Shown here one piece after another: positions 15,540 through 21,844 of a DNA stretch of 21,844 nucleotides. Made by a program: the position numbers and the translations under genes. Below the pieces are notes generated by a model that had not been told where the DNA came from, did not search any database, and was given only the letters and a program-made list of their open reading frames with translations. The DNA comes from an uncultured Clostridia bacterium (lineage in GTDB: Bacteria; Bacillota; Clostridia; TANB77; CAG-508), in contig CANQOU010000007.1 of assembly GCA_947625565.1 (NCBI GenBank), forward strand, positions 1 to 21,844, given 5' to 3'. How positions within the stretch are numbered: the stretch's first letter is position 1; every line of letters starts with the position of its first letter.

Positions 15540-16475
15540 ATGGTTGAAGATAACCAAATTAAAGCACAAGTATCACCTTTTGCAATTAGAGAAGGTGAAA
15601 TAAAAACATTTGATGGAAAAGATGGATATGTATCTATGAACCAAATTGTTCACAAAATAAATATAGGACATATTACTGATATACATTTTGCAATTTTAGA
15701 GTTAGTAAATCAATTTGAATTTATAACATCAAGACAGCTATATCAAATGTTAGAAATAAAAGGAATTGACCCTAAATCACAAGATAAACTAAATAATAAG
15801 TTAGAAGCATTAGTAAAATCAAAAATCTTAACAAGATATTATTTTACTTCTGATGAAGGAAAGGGAATTTATAGAATATATTGTTTGGAAAAAATGGGCA
15901 AATATTTATTAACTTCTAAAGAAATTGAATGCAAATGGCAACCTTCAGATAATACAAAACCAGTTCCTATGATAAAAAAGAGATTGGCTGGAAATCAAAC
16001 AATCATTGCATATTTAAGAAAAGTAAAAGCTTTTGACGAATTTATTGTAAAACCAGCAATAAATGCAAAAGTTGCAGGCAAAGTATTTAAAGCAACAGGT
16101 GGATGTGTAAAACTAACAAAAAACAATAAATCTATACAATTTTTATTTGAAGTAATAAGAAGAGAAACTGAATGGGAGAAAAAATTAGTAGACAAAATGA
16201 GACTATATCAAGATTTCTATGGTAATTTTGTAGCTGGAGATTCAGGATTTGGCTCTCTTCCACAACTAATTTTTGTATGTGAAGACGAAAAACATATGGC
16301 TGAAACATTTAAAGAAATTGTTAAAGGCAATGTAGAAATACCACAAATTAAGCTATATTTCACAACAGATTTAAGACAAAACGAAGAAACACTAGAAAAT
16401 ACATTAGTTGAATTCAAACTAGTTGATGGAAAATATAAAATGGAAAATATTGAAGTTAAATTATTGGGAATGTAA
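15540..16475 (+). CDS. Winged-helix protein with a possible nuclease-like C-terminal domain, function unknown
   Basis: The 311-residue protein has ATG at 15540, with AGGGAGGA (15526-15533) overlapping the stop of the S1 gene. Residues about 45-125 form a winged-helix DNA-binding domain of the type seen in replication-relaxation-family proteins: FEFITSRQLYQMLEI, then LNNKLEALVKSKILTRYYF and YRIYCLEKMGKYLL. The C-terminal half holds a strand IQFLFEVIRRE (199-209), followed by WEKKLVDKMRLYQDFYGNF (212-230) and LPQLIFVCED (240-249). This recalls PD-(D/E)xK nuclease-like cores, but a full catalytic set is not evident. Such proteins are often linked to plasmids or integrative elements, so its place between S1 and ispG is unexpected. 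No transposon or phage gene is adjacent. Confidence 0.75.
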   Translation: MVEDNQIKAQVSPFAIREGEIKTFDGKDGYVSMNQIVHKINIGHITDIHFAILELVNQFEFITSRQLYQMLEIKGIDPKSQDKLNNKLEALVKSKILTRYYFTSDEGKGIYRIYCLEKMGKYLLTSKEIECKWQPSDNTKPVPMIKKRLAGNQTIIAYLRKVKAFDEFIVKPAINAKVAGKVFKATGGCVKLTKNNKSIQFLFEVIRRETEWEKKLVDKMRLYQDFYGNFVAGDSGFGSLPQLIFVCEDEKHMAETFKEIVKGNVEIPQIKLYFTTDLRQNEETLENTLVEFKLVDGKYKMENIEVKLLGM

Positions 16476-16501
16476 GAGGGGGATAAAATAATCTCCTTTT
16501 T
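16476..16501 (+). terminator. Weak terminator-like hairpin before ispG
   Basis: GGGGA can pair with TCTCC (one G-T pair), followed by TTTTT. The stem is short and the ispG binding site follows at once, so it may only attenuate read-through or have no role. Confidence 0.25.
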
Positions 16502-16521
16502 CCCTATATGGAGGAATTAAA

Positions 16522-17583
16522 ATGAATAGAACTGAAACAAGAAAAATTATGGTAGGAAATGTACAAATAGGTGGACAAAATAAAGTAGTAATACAATCAA
16601 TGTGTAATACAAAAACAAAAGATGTGAAATCAACAGTTAAACAAATTTTAGAACTCGAAAAAGTTGGATGTGAGATTATTAGAGTTGCATGCTTAGATAT
16701 AGAAGATGCAAAAGCAATAAAAGAAATAAAAAAACAAATTCATATTCCAATTGTTGCAGATATTCATTTTGACTATCGAATAGCATTAGAAGCAATAGCT
16801 TCTGGTGTAGATAAAGTTCGTATAAATCCAGGCAACATAGGTTCTCAAGATAGAGTAAAAGCAGTAGTAGAGGCATGCAAAAATAGACATATCCCTATTC
16901 GTATAGGAGTAAATGCAGGTTCATTAGAAAAAGAGTTATTAGAAAAGTATGGTAAACCTACTGCAAAAGCAATGGTAGCAAGTGCAAAAAGACATATTGA
17001 TATTTTAGAGAACCTAGATTTTAAAGACTATGCAGTATCTTTAAAAGCATCAAATCTAGACCTATGTATCGAAAGCTATTTAGAAGCTTCAAAGGAATTT
17101 TCTTGCCCACTACATTTAGGAATTACAGAGGCTGGTACAGAATTTAGTGGAACAGTAAAATCAAGTATTGGATTAGGATATATGCTAAGACAAGGAATAG
17201 GAGACACTATTCGTGTTTCATTATCAGATGACCCAGTAAAAGAAATAAAAGTAGCAAAAGAAATTCTAAAAGATTGCAATTTATATAAAAATTCACCAAC
17301 ACTAATTGCCTGTCCAACTTGTGGAAGAACACAAATTGATTTAATACCTATAGCTAAGGAAGTTGAAGAATTTTTGCAAACAATTGAATCAGACATTACA
17401 GTTGCAGTTATGGGATGTGCAGTAAATGGACCCGGAGAAGCAAGAGAAGCAGATATTGGAATAGCAGGAGGTATAAAAGAAGGACTATTATTTAAAAAAG
17501 GTAAAATAATAAAAAAAGTAAAACAAGAGGAAATTGTAGAATGCCTAAAGAATGAAATTTATGCTATGGTTAATAAGAAATGA
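16522..17583 (+). CDS. ispG: 4-hydroxy-3-methylbut-2-en-1-yl diphosphate synthase
   Basis: IspG (GcpE) is a [4Fe-4S] enzyme of the MEP isoprenoid pathway. It reductively converts methylerythritol cyclodiphosphate to HMBPP. The protein has 353 residues, with GGAGGA (16510-16515) before the ATG. The N-terminal TIM-barrel is recognisable: VVIQSMCNT (22-30), PIVADIHFDYRIAL and VRINPGNIG (99-107). The C-terminal domain holds the cluster ligands Cys264 and Cys267 (ACPTCGRT) and Cys299 (MGCAVNGPGE), with Glu306 as the fourth ligand. All key residues are present. IspH follows directly, so the last two pathway steps are co-transcribed. Confidence 0.97.
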   Translation: MNRTETRKIMVGNVQIGGQNKVVIQSMCNTKTKDVKSTVKQILELEKVGCEIIRVACLDIEDAKAIKEIKKQIHIPIVADIHFDYRIALEAIASGVDKVRINPGNIGSQDRVKAVVEACKNRHIPIRIGVNAGSLEKELLEKYGKPTAKAMVASAKRHIDILENLDFKDYAVSLKASNLDLCIESYLEASKEFSCPLHLGITEAGTEFSGTVKSSIGLGYMLRQGIGDTIRVSLSDDPVKEIKVAKEILKDCNLYKNSPTLIACPTCGRTQIDLIPIAKEVEEFLQTIESDITVAVMGCAVNGPGEAREADIGIAGGIKEGLLFKKGKIIKKVKQEEIVECLKNEIYAMVNKK

Positions 17584-17586
17584 GGA
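17582..17586 (+). promoter_or_regulatory. Ribosome binding site that decides the ispH start
   Basis: GAGGA overlaps the ispG stop (TGA 17581-17583). It touches the ATG at 17587 but lies nine bases before the ATG at 17596, which is the better start. Confidence 0.75.
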
Positions 17587-17595
17587 ATGAAAATA

Positions 17596-18450
17596 ATGGA
17601 AATAGAAATAGGAAAAACAGCTGGATTTTGTATGGGAGTAAAAAGGGCAGTTGATAATTGTAGTAATTTAGCAAAAGAACAAGAGCAAGTATATTGTTTA
17701 GGAGAAATTGTACATAACAAAGAGGTAATAGAAGAATTAAAAAACGAGGGAGTAAAATTCATTGACGATTTATCAGAAGCAAAAGGAACAGTAGTTATTC
17801 GTGCACATGGTGTTCCAAAAAGTATTTATGAAATTGCAAAACAAAAAGGGATTGAGATAAAAGATTTTACTTGTCCTAATGTATTGAAAATTCATAAAAT
17901 AGCAGAAAGCTATAAAGATAAAGGCTTTTATATATTTTTATGTGGTAATAGAACACATCCAGAAAATTTAGGAACTTTAAGTCATTGTGGGGAAAATGTC
18001 TCAGTTATAGAAAATACTGAAAAAGATGTTTTTCAAGCACTTGAAGAATTTGAAAAATCAGGAATAAAAAAACTATTATTGATTTCACAAACTACATATA
18101 GCTTAGAAAAATTCTTTATAGTTGAAGAAATAATACAAAATGAAATTATGAGGGATGTGGAGTTAGTAATAAATAATACCATATGTAAAGCTACAGAATT
18201 AAGACAAAGAGAAACAGAAATAATGGCATATGAAATGGATTACATGATAATTATTGGGGGAAAAAATAGTTCTAATACACGAAAACTATATGATATTTCA
18301 AAAAAATATTGTAAAAATAGCATATGTATTGAAACATATAAAGAACTTGATTTAGACGAAGTAAAAAAATATGAAAAAATTGGTATTATGGCAGGTGCAT
18401 CAACACCACAGAAAAGTATAGAAGATGTGGCTAAAGCTATTAAAAGTTAA
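17596..18450 (+). CDS. ispH: 4-hydroxy-3-methylbut-2-enyl diphosphate reductase
   Basis: IspH (LytB) makes isopentenyl and dimethylallyl diphosphate from HMBPP, the final MEP step. From the ATG at 17596 it has 284 residues; the ATG three codons earlier is less well placed. The three iron-sulfur ligands are Cys12 (GFCMGVKRAV), Cys93 (FTCPNVLKIH) and Cys197 (NNTICKATELRQRE). HNKEV and RAHGVP provide the conserved His residues, and STPQKSI near the end is typical. In many Clostridia IspH is fused to an S1 protein; here it ends at family length with no S1 extension. It is translationally close to ispG. Confidence 0.97.
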   Translation: MEIEIGKTAGFCMGVKRAVDNCSNLAKEQEQVYCLGEIVHNKEVIEELKNEGVKFIDDLSEAKGTVVIRAHGVPKSIYEIAKQKGIEIKDFTCPNVLKIHKIAESYKDKGFYIFLCGNRTHPENLGTLSHCGENVSVIENTEKDVFQALEEFEKSGIKKLLLISQTTYSLEKFFIVEEIIQNEIMRDVELVINNTICKATELRQRETEIMAYEMDYMIIIGGKNSSNTRKLYDISKKYCKNSICIETYKELDLDEVKKYEKIGIMAGASTPQKSIEDVAKAIKS

Positions 18451-18457
18451 GTAAAGT

Positions 18458-18493
18458 TAAAAAATATGCAGATATATTAAAGATATCTGCATA
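18458..18493 (-). terminator. Terminator of the repeat-protein gene (minus strand)
   Basis: A perfect 11-bp stem (18465-18475 with 18483-18493, TATGCAGATAT / ATATCTGCATA) is followed on the minus strand by six Ts. On the plus strand the tail is A-rich, so it ends the gene at 18498 rather than ispH. Confidence 0.8.
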
Positions 18494-18497
18494 AAAA

Positions 18498-19676
18498 TTA
18501 TCTAGCCTTAGAATTTTCATATTCTTGTAATTTTGTAATTTTACTATATAAACTATTTAAATATTCTAAGTTATTTTTATTTTTCATTACTTTTTCAAGC
18601 AATATTTCCATCTTATCCCATTGTGATATAGCTATTTTTTGTGTTGAAATATCTGTTGAATTTAAAGCAACATAAATTTCCTTTCTTTTCTCATTCAAAT
18701 ATTTTAAAATTTCATCATAATGTGTTGTACTTTGCACCTTTGCTTTCTTAGGAGTTTTTGCAGTATCTGTACGAGAAATTTTTTCTTTAGGTGTTTTTAA
18801 AGTATCTGCAAAAGAAGTTTTTACATTTTCAGGCATTATATAATTATTTGAAAAATAATTATATTCTTCAGCTTCTTCATAATATGGAGAAGTTGTCTGA
18901 ATAATAGGAACTCTTTTGAGTTGAATTTTTGGAGTCGTATTAGGTTTTTCATTTTCATATTGCTCTTGTAATTCAGAATCCATTTTCCAATTTAACAAAT
19001 TATCATAAAATAGAAAATCAAATATTCTATATTTTTTATTTTTGGCTCTTTCGAAAATAGTATTGAAAATCTTATTTTGCTCAGAATCTGGATATTTTTC
19101 TTTATAGCTTTTTACAACTTGTGAAAGCTTTTTAATATCTTTTTGCTTTTCATAAATAGCAAGTAGAATAAGTTGCTTTTGATATTCAGATAAAAGAGGA
19201 TAATCTTCAATAGATTTTATATCTTCTAATGTTATTTTATCATAATACAATTTAGTTTTTAGCATAGACAAAAATTGCTCCTTGTCTAAGAATTCTTCAA
19301 AAGATAAACTAGATTTGGATTGTAAGTGCTTAGCATCTTCTACTTGCATTTGTATTGTTTTGTTATCAGCAAAAACTTCTCTACTTCCGATTCGTATTGC
19401 ATCGTTAAATCTTTCTTGAATAATAGCTATAGCAATCATTTTAGACTGTATTGAAGGAACATCTATAAATTTGGGATTATTACCTATTTTTAGAGCAGCA
19501 TCGAAATTATCTTGTAATATATAAATAGACAATAATTTAGATTGTATTTCAGCAATATCTTTAACTGAAGGGTCGATACCTAATTCTAAAGCATCTTCAA
19601 ATCTACCTTCTTTTATTGCAAAATTAACAGCTTGAATTTTATCTTCTGAATTTTGTATATTTGTAGAATAATTCAT
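18498..19676 (-). CDS. Cytoplasmic helical-repeat protein with 32-residue repeats, unrecognised
   Basis: The 392-residue protein has AAAGGATG (complement of 19685-19692) before its ATG and a clear promoter upstream. It has no signal peptide or membrane helix. Three near-identical helical repeats begin the protein, with F26, F58 and F90 exactly 32 residues apart: (R/N)F-x-(D/A)-A-(L/I)-x-(L/I)-G ... IQSK-(L/M)-(L/I). This resembles a TPR-like alpha-solenoid, but the period is 32, not 34, and the Gln-Ser-Lys motif is unusual. Residues about 130-215 are helical. A Pro/Thr/Lys-rich linker (about 240-315) holds two KTPK motifs and precedes a final helical coiled-coil-like part. It probably mediates protein contacts. 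The function cannot be named. Confidence 0.75.
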   Translation of the reverse strand: MNYSTNIQNSEDKIQAVNFAIKEGRFEDALELGIDPSVKDIAEIQSKLLSIYILQDNFDAALKIGNNPKFIDVPSIQSKMIAIAIIQERFNDAIRIGSREVFADNKTIQMQVEDAKHLQSKSSLSFEEFLDKEQFLSMLKTKLYYDKITLEDIKSIEDYPLLSEYQKQLILLAIYEKQKDIKKLSQVVKSYKEKYPDSEQNKIFNTIFERAKNKKYRIFDFLFYDNLLNWKMDSELQEQYENEKPNTTPKIQLKRVPIIQTTSPYYEEAEEYNYFSNNYIMPENVKTSFADTLKTPKEKISRTDTAKTPKKAKVQSTTHYDEILKYLNEKRKEIYVALNSTDISTQKIAISQWDKMEILLEKVMKNKNNLEYLNSLYSKITKLQEYENSKAR

Positions 19677-19707
19677 AATTTCGACATCCTTTCAATATTA
19701 TGTTACC

Positions 19708-19736
19708 ATTATATAACTTTTTTTACCAAATTGCAA
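19708..19736 (-). promoter_or_regulatory. Promoter of the repeat-protein gene (minus strand)
   Basis: On the minus strand: TTGCAA (19736-19731), a 17-base spacer and TATAAT (19713-19708). The spacer is A-rich and resembles the promoter at 14659-14687. It lies between pflA and this gene, where no terminator for pflA is evident. Confidence 0.7.
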
Positions 19737-19750
19737 CATAAATTGAAAAA

Positions 19751-20485
19751 TCATGAAAAAATTCCTAATATTTTCATTGCTCTTTCAATATCATTAGAGG
19801 TGGCAGGAGAAACATTTTCAAGAGAATATGTTTCTCCAAGATTTTTCCATTTATATGCTCCCATATTGTGATATGGCAATAACTCTACTCTTTCAACAGT
19901 TTTTAAAGATAAAATAAATTCTTTTAATTTCAACAAATCTTCTTTACTATCAGTAAATCCAGGAACTATAACTTGTCTAATCCACATAGGAATATTATTA
20001 TCACTCAAATATCTTGCAAAATTTAATTCTAAAGTATTTCCAACACCTACTAAAGCTTTACATTTTTCATTATCTATATGCTTAATATCTAATAATATTA
20101 AATCTGTTAAAGAAAGTAAGTCTTGTATATCTTTTGAAATAAATACCATACCTGAAGTATCAATACAAGTATGAATCCCATCATTTTTTAATTTTTCAAA
20201 TAAAGATATTAAAAAATGTACTTGTAAAAGTGGCTCACCTCCAGTAACAGTTACACCACCATTTGGATAAATATAATTTTTATAATTTATAATTTTATTA
20301 TAGATTTCATCTAAAGATTTATAATCTCCACCATTCATATTCCAAGTATCTCTGTTATGACAATATTTACATTGTAAATGACAACCTTGTAAGAATAATA
20401 CAAAACGAATACCGGGGCCATCTACTGTTCCAAAGGATTCAATTGAATGTACTTTAGCATAATATTTTAAATCTTCTTTTTTCAT
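19751..20485 (-). CDS. pflA: Pyruvate formate-lyase activating enzyme
   Basis: This radical-SAM enzyme abstracts a hydrogen from the active-site glycine of PflB. The start at 20485 gives 244 residues. AAAGGAT (complement of 20491-20497) is well placed for it, and it begins one base after the pflB TAA; the in-frame ATGs at 20500 and 20521 are poorer. The iron-sulfur motif is Cys35-x3-Cys39-x2-Cys42 in GCHLQCKYCHN. Other family blocks are SIESFGTVDGPGIRFVLFLQG (14-34) and VTGGEPLLQ, the glycine-rich SAM-binding stretch. RQVIVPGFTD and ELLPYHNMGAYKW near the end are typical of PflA. It is translationally coupled to pflB, so enzyme and activator are made together. Confidence 0.96.
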   Translation of the reverse strand: MKKEDLKYYAKVHSIESFGTVDGPGIRFVLFLQGCHLQCKYCHNRDTWNMNGGDYKSLDEIYNKIINYKNYIYPNGGVTVTGGEPLLQVHFLISLFEKLKNDGIHTCIDTSGMVFISKDIQDLLSLTDLILLDIKHIDNEKCKALVGVGNTLELNFARYLSDNNIPMWIRQVIVPGFTDSKEDLLKLKEFILSLKTVERVELLPYHNMGAYKWKNLGETYSLENVSPATSNDIERAMKILGIFS

Positions 20486-20486
20486 A

Positions 20487-21844
20487 TTAAATCCTTTCAT
20501 GGATAGTACGATTGATAACATCTAATTGTTGTTCTCTAGTTAGTTTTGTAAAATGAACTGCATATCCAGAAACTCTAATAGTTAGTTGAGGATATTTTTC
20601 TGGATGCTCCATAGCATCTTCCAATAATTTTCTATCAAAAACATTGACATTTATATGATGTCCAGTTTGCTTAAAATATCCATCTAACATATTAACTAAA
20701 TTTTCCACACGTTGCTCATCTGTTTTTCCAAGAGTGTTAGGTGTAATAGAAAAAGTATAAGATATACCATCTTCTGCATTCTGAAAAGGTAATTTTGCAA
20801 TTGTATTCATAACAGCTAGAGCACCAGTAGAATCTCTACCATGTAATGGATTAGCACCTGGTCCAAATGGCTCGCCAGAATTCCTTCCATCAGGAGTATT
20901 ACCAGTAGCTTTTCCATATACAACATTAGAAGTAATAGTTAAAATAGACAAAGTGTGTTTTGAATTTCTATACGTTTGATGTTTTTGCAATTTAATTAAA
21001 AAAGCCTTTACAATATCTACTGCAATTTGGTCAACTCTATCATCATCATTTCCGTATTTTGGAAAATCTCCTTCTATTTCATAATCAACTGCTAAACCAT
21101 TTTCATTACGAATTACTTTTACTTTTGCATATTTAATTGCTGACAAAGAATCTGCTACAACAGATAATCCTGCAATTCCACATGCCATTGTACGAATAAA
21201 ATCTTTATCATGTAATGCCATTTCAATAGCTTCATAAGAATATTTATCATGCATATAGTGAATAGCATTTAATGCTTTAATATATATTTTTGCTACATAT
21301 TCCATCATTTGATTAAATTTTTCCATAACTTCGTCATAATCCAAATATTCAGATAAAATTGGTTCATATTTTGGAGTAACTTGCTTTCCTGTTATTTCAT
21401 CTTTTCCACCATTTATTGCATAAAGAAGTGCTTTTGCAAGATTTGCTCTTGCACCAAAGAATTGCATTTGTTTTCCAATTTTCATAGGTGAAACACAACA
21501 AGCAATTCCATAATCGTCTCCTAAAGTAATTCTCATTAAATCGTCATTTTCATATTGCAAAGAAGATGTCTTTATAGATAAACCTGCAACATATTTTTTG
21601 AAATTTTCTGGTAGCCTTGTAGACCATAAAATTGTTAGATTTGGCTCAGGGGCAGGACCTAGATTTTCTAAAGAATGAAGTAAACGGTAAGAATTTTTTG
21701 TAACCAAAGTTCTTCCATCAATTCCCATTCCACCAATACTTTCAGTTACCCAAACAGGGTCACCACTAAATAATTCATTGTATTCAGGAGTTCTTAAAAA
21801 GCGTACCATACGCAATTTCATAATAAAATGGTCCATTATTTCTT
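20487..21844 (-). CDS. pflB: Pyruvate formate-lyase (formate C-acetyltransferase), 3' part
   Basis: PflB cleaves pyruvate with CoA to acetyl-CoA and formate under anaerobic conditions through a glycyl radical. Only the C-terminal 450 or so residues are in the window. The frame stays open to the edge (Glu-Ile before IMDHF), so the Met at 21836 is internal and the gene continues past 21844. The catalytic pair Cys-Cys is seen in GIACCVSPM (codons 21500-21495). The radical glycine lies in RVSGYAVHF (Gly codon 20577-20575). Other PflB blocks include TPEYNELFSGDPVWVTES, GNTPDGRNSGEPFGPGANP and HGRDSTGALAVMNT. All visible key residues are intact. pflA follows one base downstream. Confidence 0.97.
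   Translation of the reverse strand, partial: EIMDHFIMKLRMVRFLRTPEYNELFSGDPVWVTESIGGMGIDGRTLVTKNSYRLLHSLENLGPAPEPNLTILWSTRLPENFKKYVAGLSIKTSSLQYENDDLMRITLGDDYGIACCVSPMKIGKQMQFFGARANLAKALLYAINGGKDEITGKQVTPKYEPILSEYLDYDEVMEKFNQMMEYVAKIYIKALNAIHYMHDKYSYEAIEMALHDKDFIRTMACGIAGLSVVADSLSAIKYAKVKVIRNENGLAVDYEIEGDFPKYGNDDDRVDQIAVDIVKAFLIKLQKHQTYRNSKHTLSILTITSNVVYGKATGNTPDGRNSGEPFGPGANPLHGRDSTGALAVMNTIAKLPFQNAEDGISYTFSITPNTLGKTDEQRVENLVNMLDGYFKQTGHHINVNVFDRKLLEDAMEHPEKYPQLTIRVSGYAVHFTKLTREQQLDVINRTIHERI
20491..20497 (-). promoter_or_regulatory. Ribosome binding site that decides the pflA start
   Basis: AAAGGAT on the minus strand, inside the last codons of pflB, lies five to six bases before the ATG at 20485. 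Confidence 0.75.

Noticed and set aside
18458..18493. Hairpin as the ispH terminator
   Set aside because: The T run lies only on the minus strand. On the plus strand the hairpin is followed by As.

Overview
The window is AT-rich chromosomal DNA that reads as a Bacillota (Clostridia-like) genome. Support for this comes from strong AGGAGG-type ribosome binding sites, A/T-rich sigma-A promoters, spore/cortex-type cell-wall genes (a DacF-like carboxypeptidase and a CwlD-like amidase), the MEP isoprenoid genes ispG and ispH, and an anaerobic pyruvate formate-lyase with its activase. TGA serves as an ordinary stop (ispG, pflA), so this is not a recoded mollicute. No species can be named from the sequence. 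Most of the window is ordinary housekeeping DNA, with a few accessory or poorly understood genes among it.

Layout, left to right. (1) 1-90: probable right end of an IS200/IS605-type element, abutting the 3' end of dacF. (2) 90-1334 (-): D-Ala-D-Ala carboxypeptidase. (3) 1633-5997 (+): a 1454-residue surface protein with a signal peptide, a likely thioester domain, five repeated DUF11-like modules and a C-terminal SIKTG/membrane/lysine sorting-type tail, followed by a strong terminator. (4) 6114-8943 (+): one transcription unit with a membrane-anchored Ig-like protein that appears split by a frameshift, a CmpB-family membrane protein, and a degenerate receiver-GGDEF protein. (5) 8999-10445 (+): cwlD, an unlisted 56-codon membrane peptide, and a conserved-looking hypothetical. 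(6) 10561-11271 (+): an SSB-like protein with two OB folds. (7) 11363-14648 (+): a GT-C-like multi-spanning membrane protein and two overlapping pseudouridine synthases (RluD and RluB/RsuA types). (8) 14724-18450 (+): an S1-domain protein, a winged-helix/possible nuclease-fold protein, ispG and ispH. (9) 18498-19676 (-): a cytoplasmic helical-repeat protein with an exact 32-residue period. (10) 19751-21844 (-): pflA and the 3' part of pflB, translationally coupled.

How the genes fit together: dacF and cwlD both act on peptidoglycan, probably during sporulation. The S1-ispG-ispH neighbourhood recalls the clostridial habit of linking or fusing an S1 protein with IspH, but here the parts are separate genes with an unexplained protein between S1 and ispG. 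PflB and PflA form the usual enzyme plus radical-activating enzyme pair for anaerobic pyruvate cleavage.

I did not find a CRISPR array, rRNA, tRNA, phage genes, a toxin-antitoxin pair or an obvious new defence system. The stretches most worth a second look are the thioester surface protein, the frameshifted Ig-like gene beside a pseudo-receiver GGDEF protein, the promoter embedded in a terminator at 11296-11335, and the 32-residue repeat protein.
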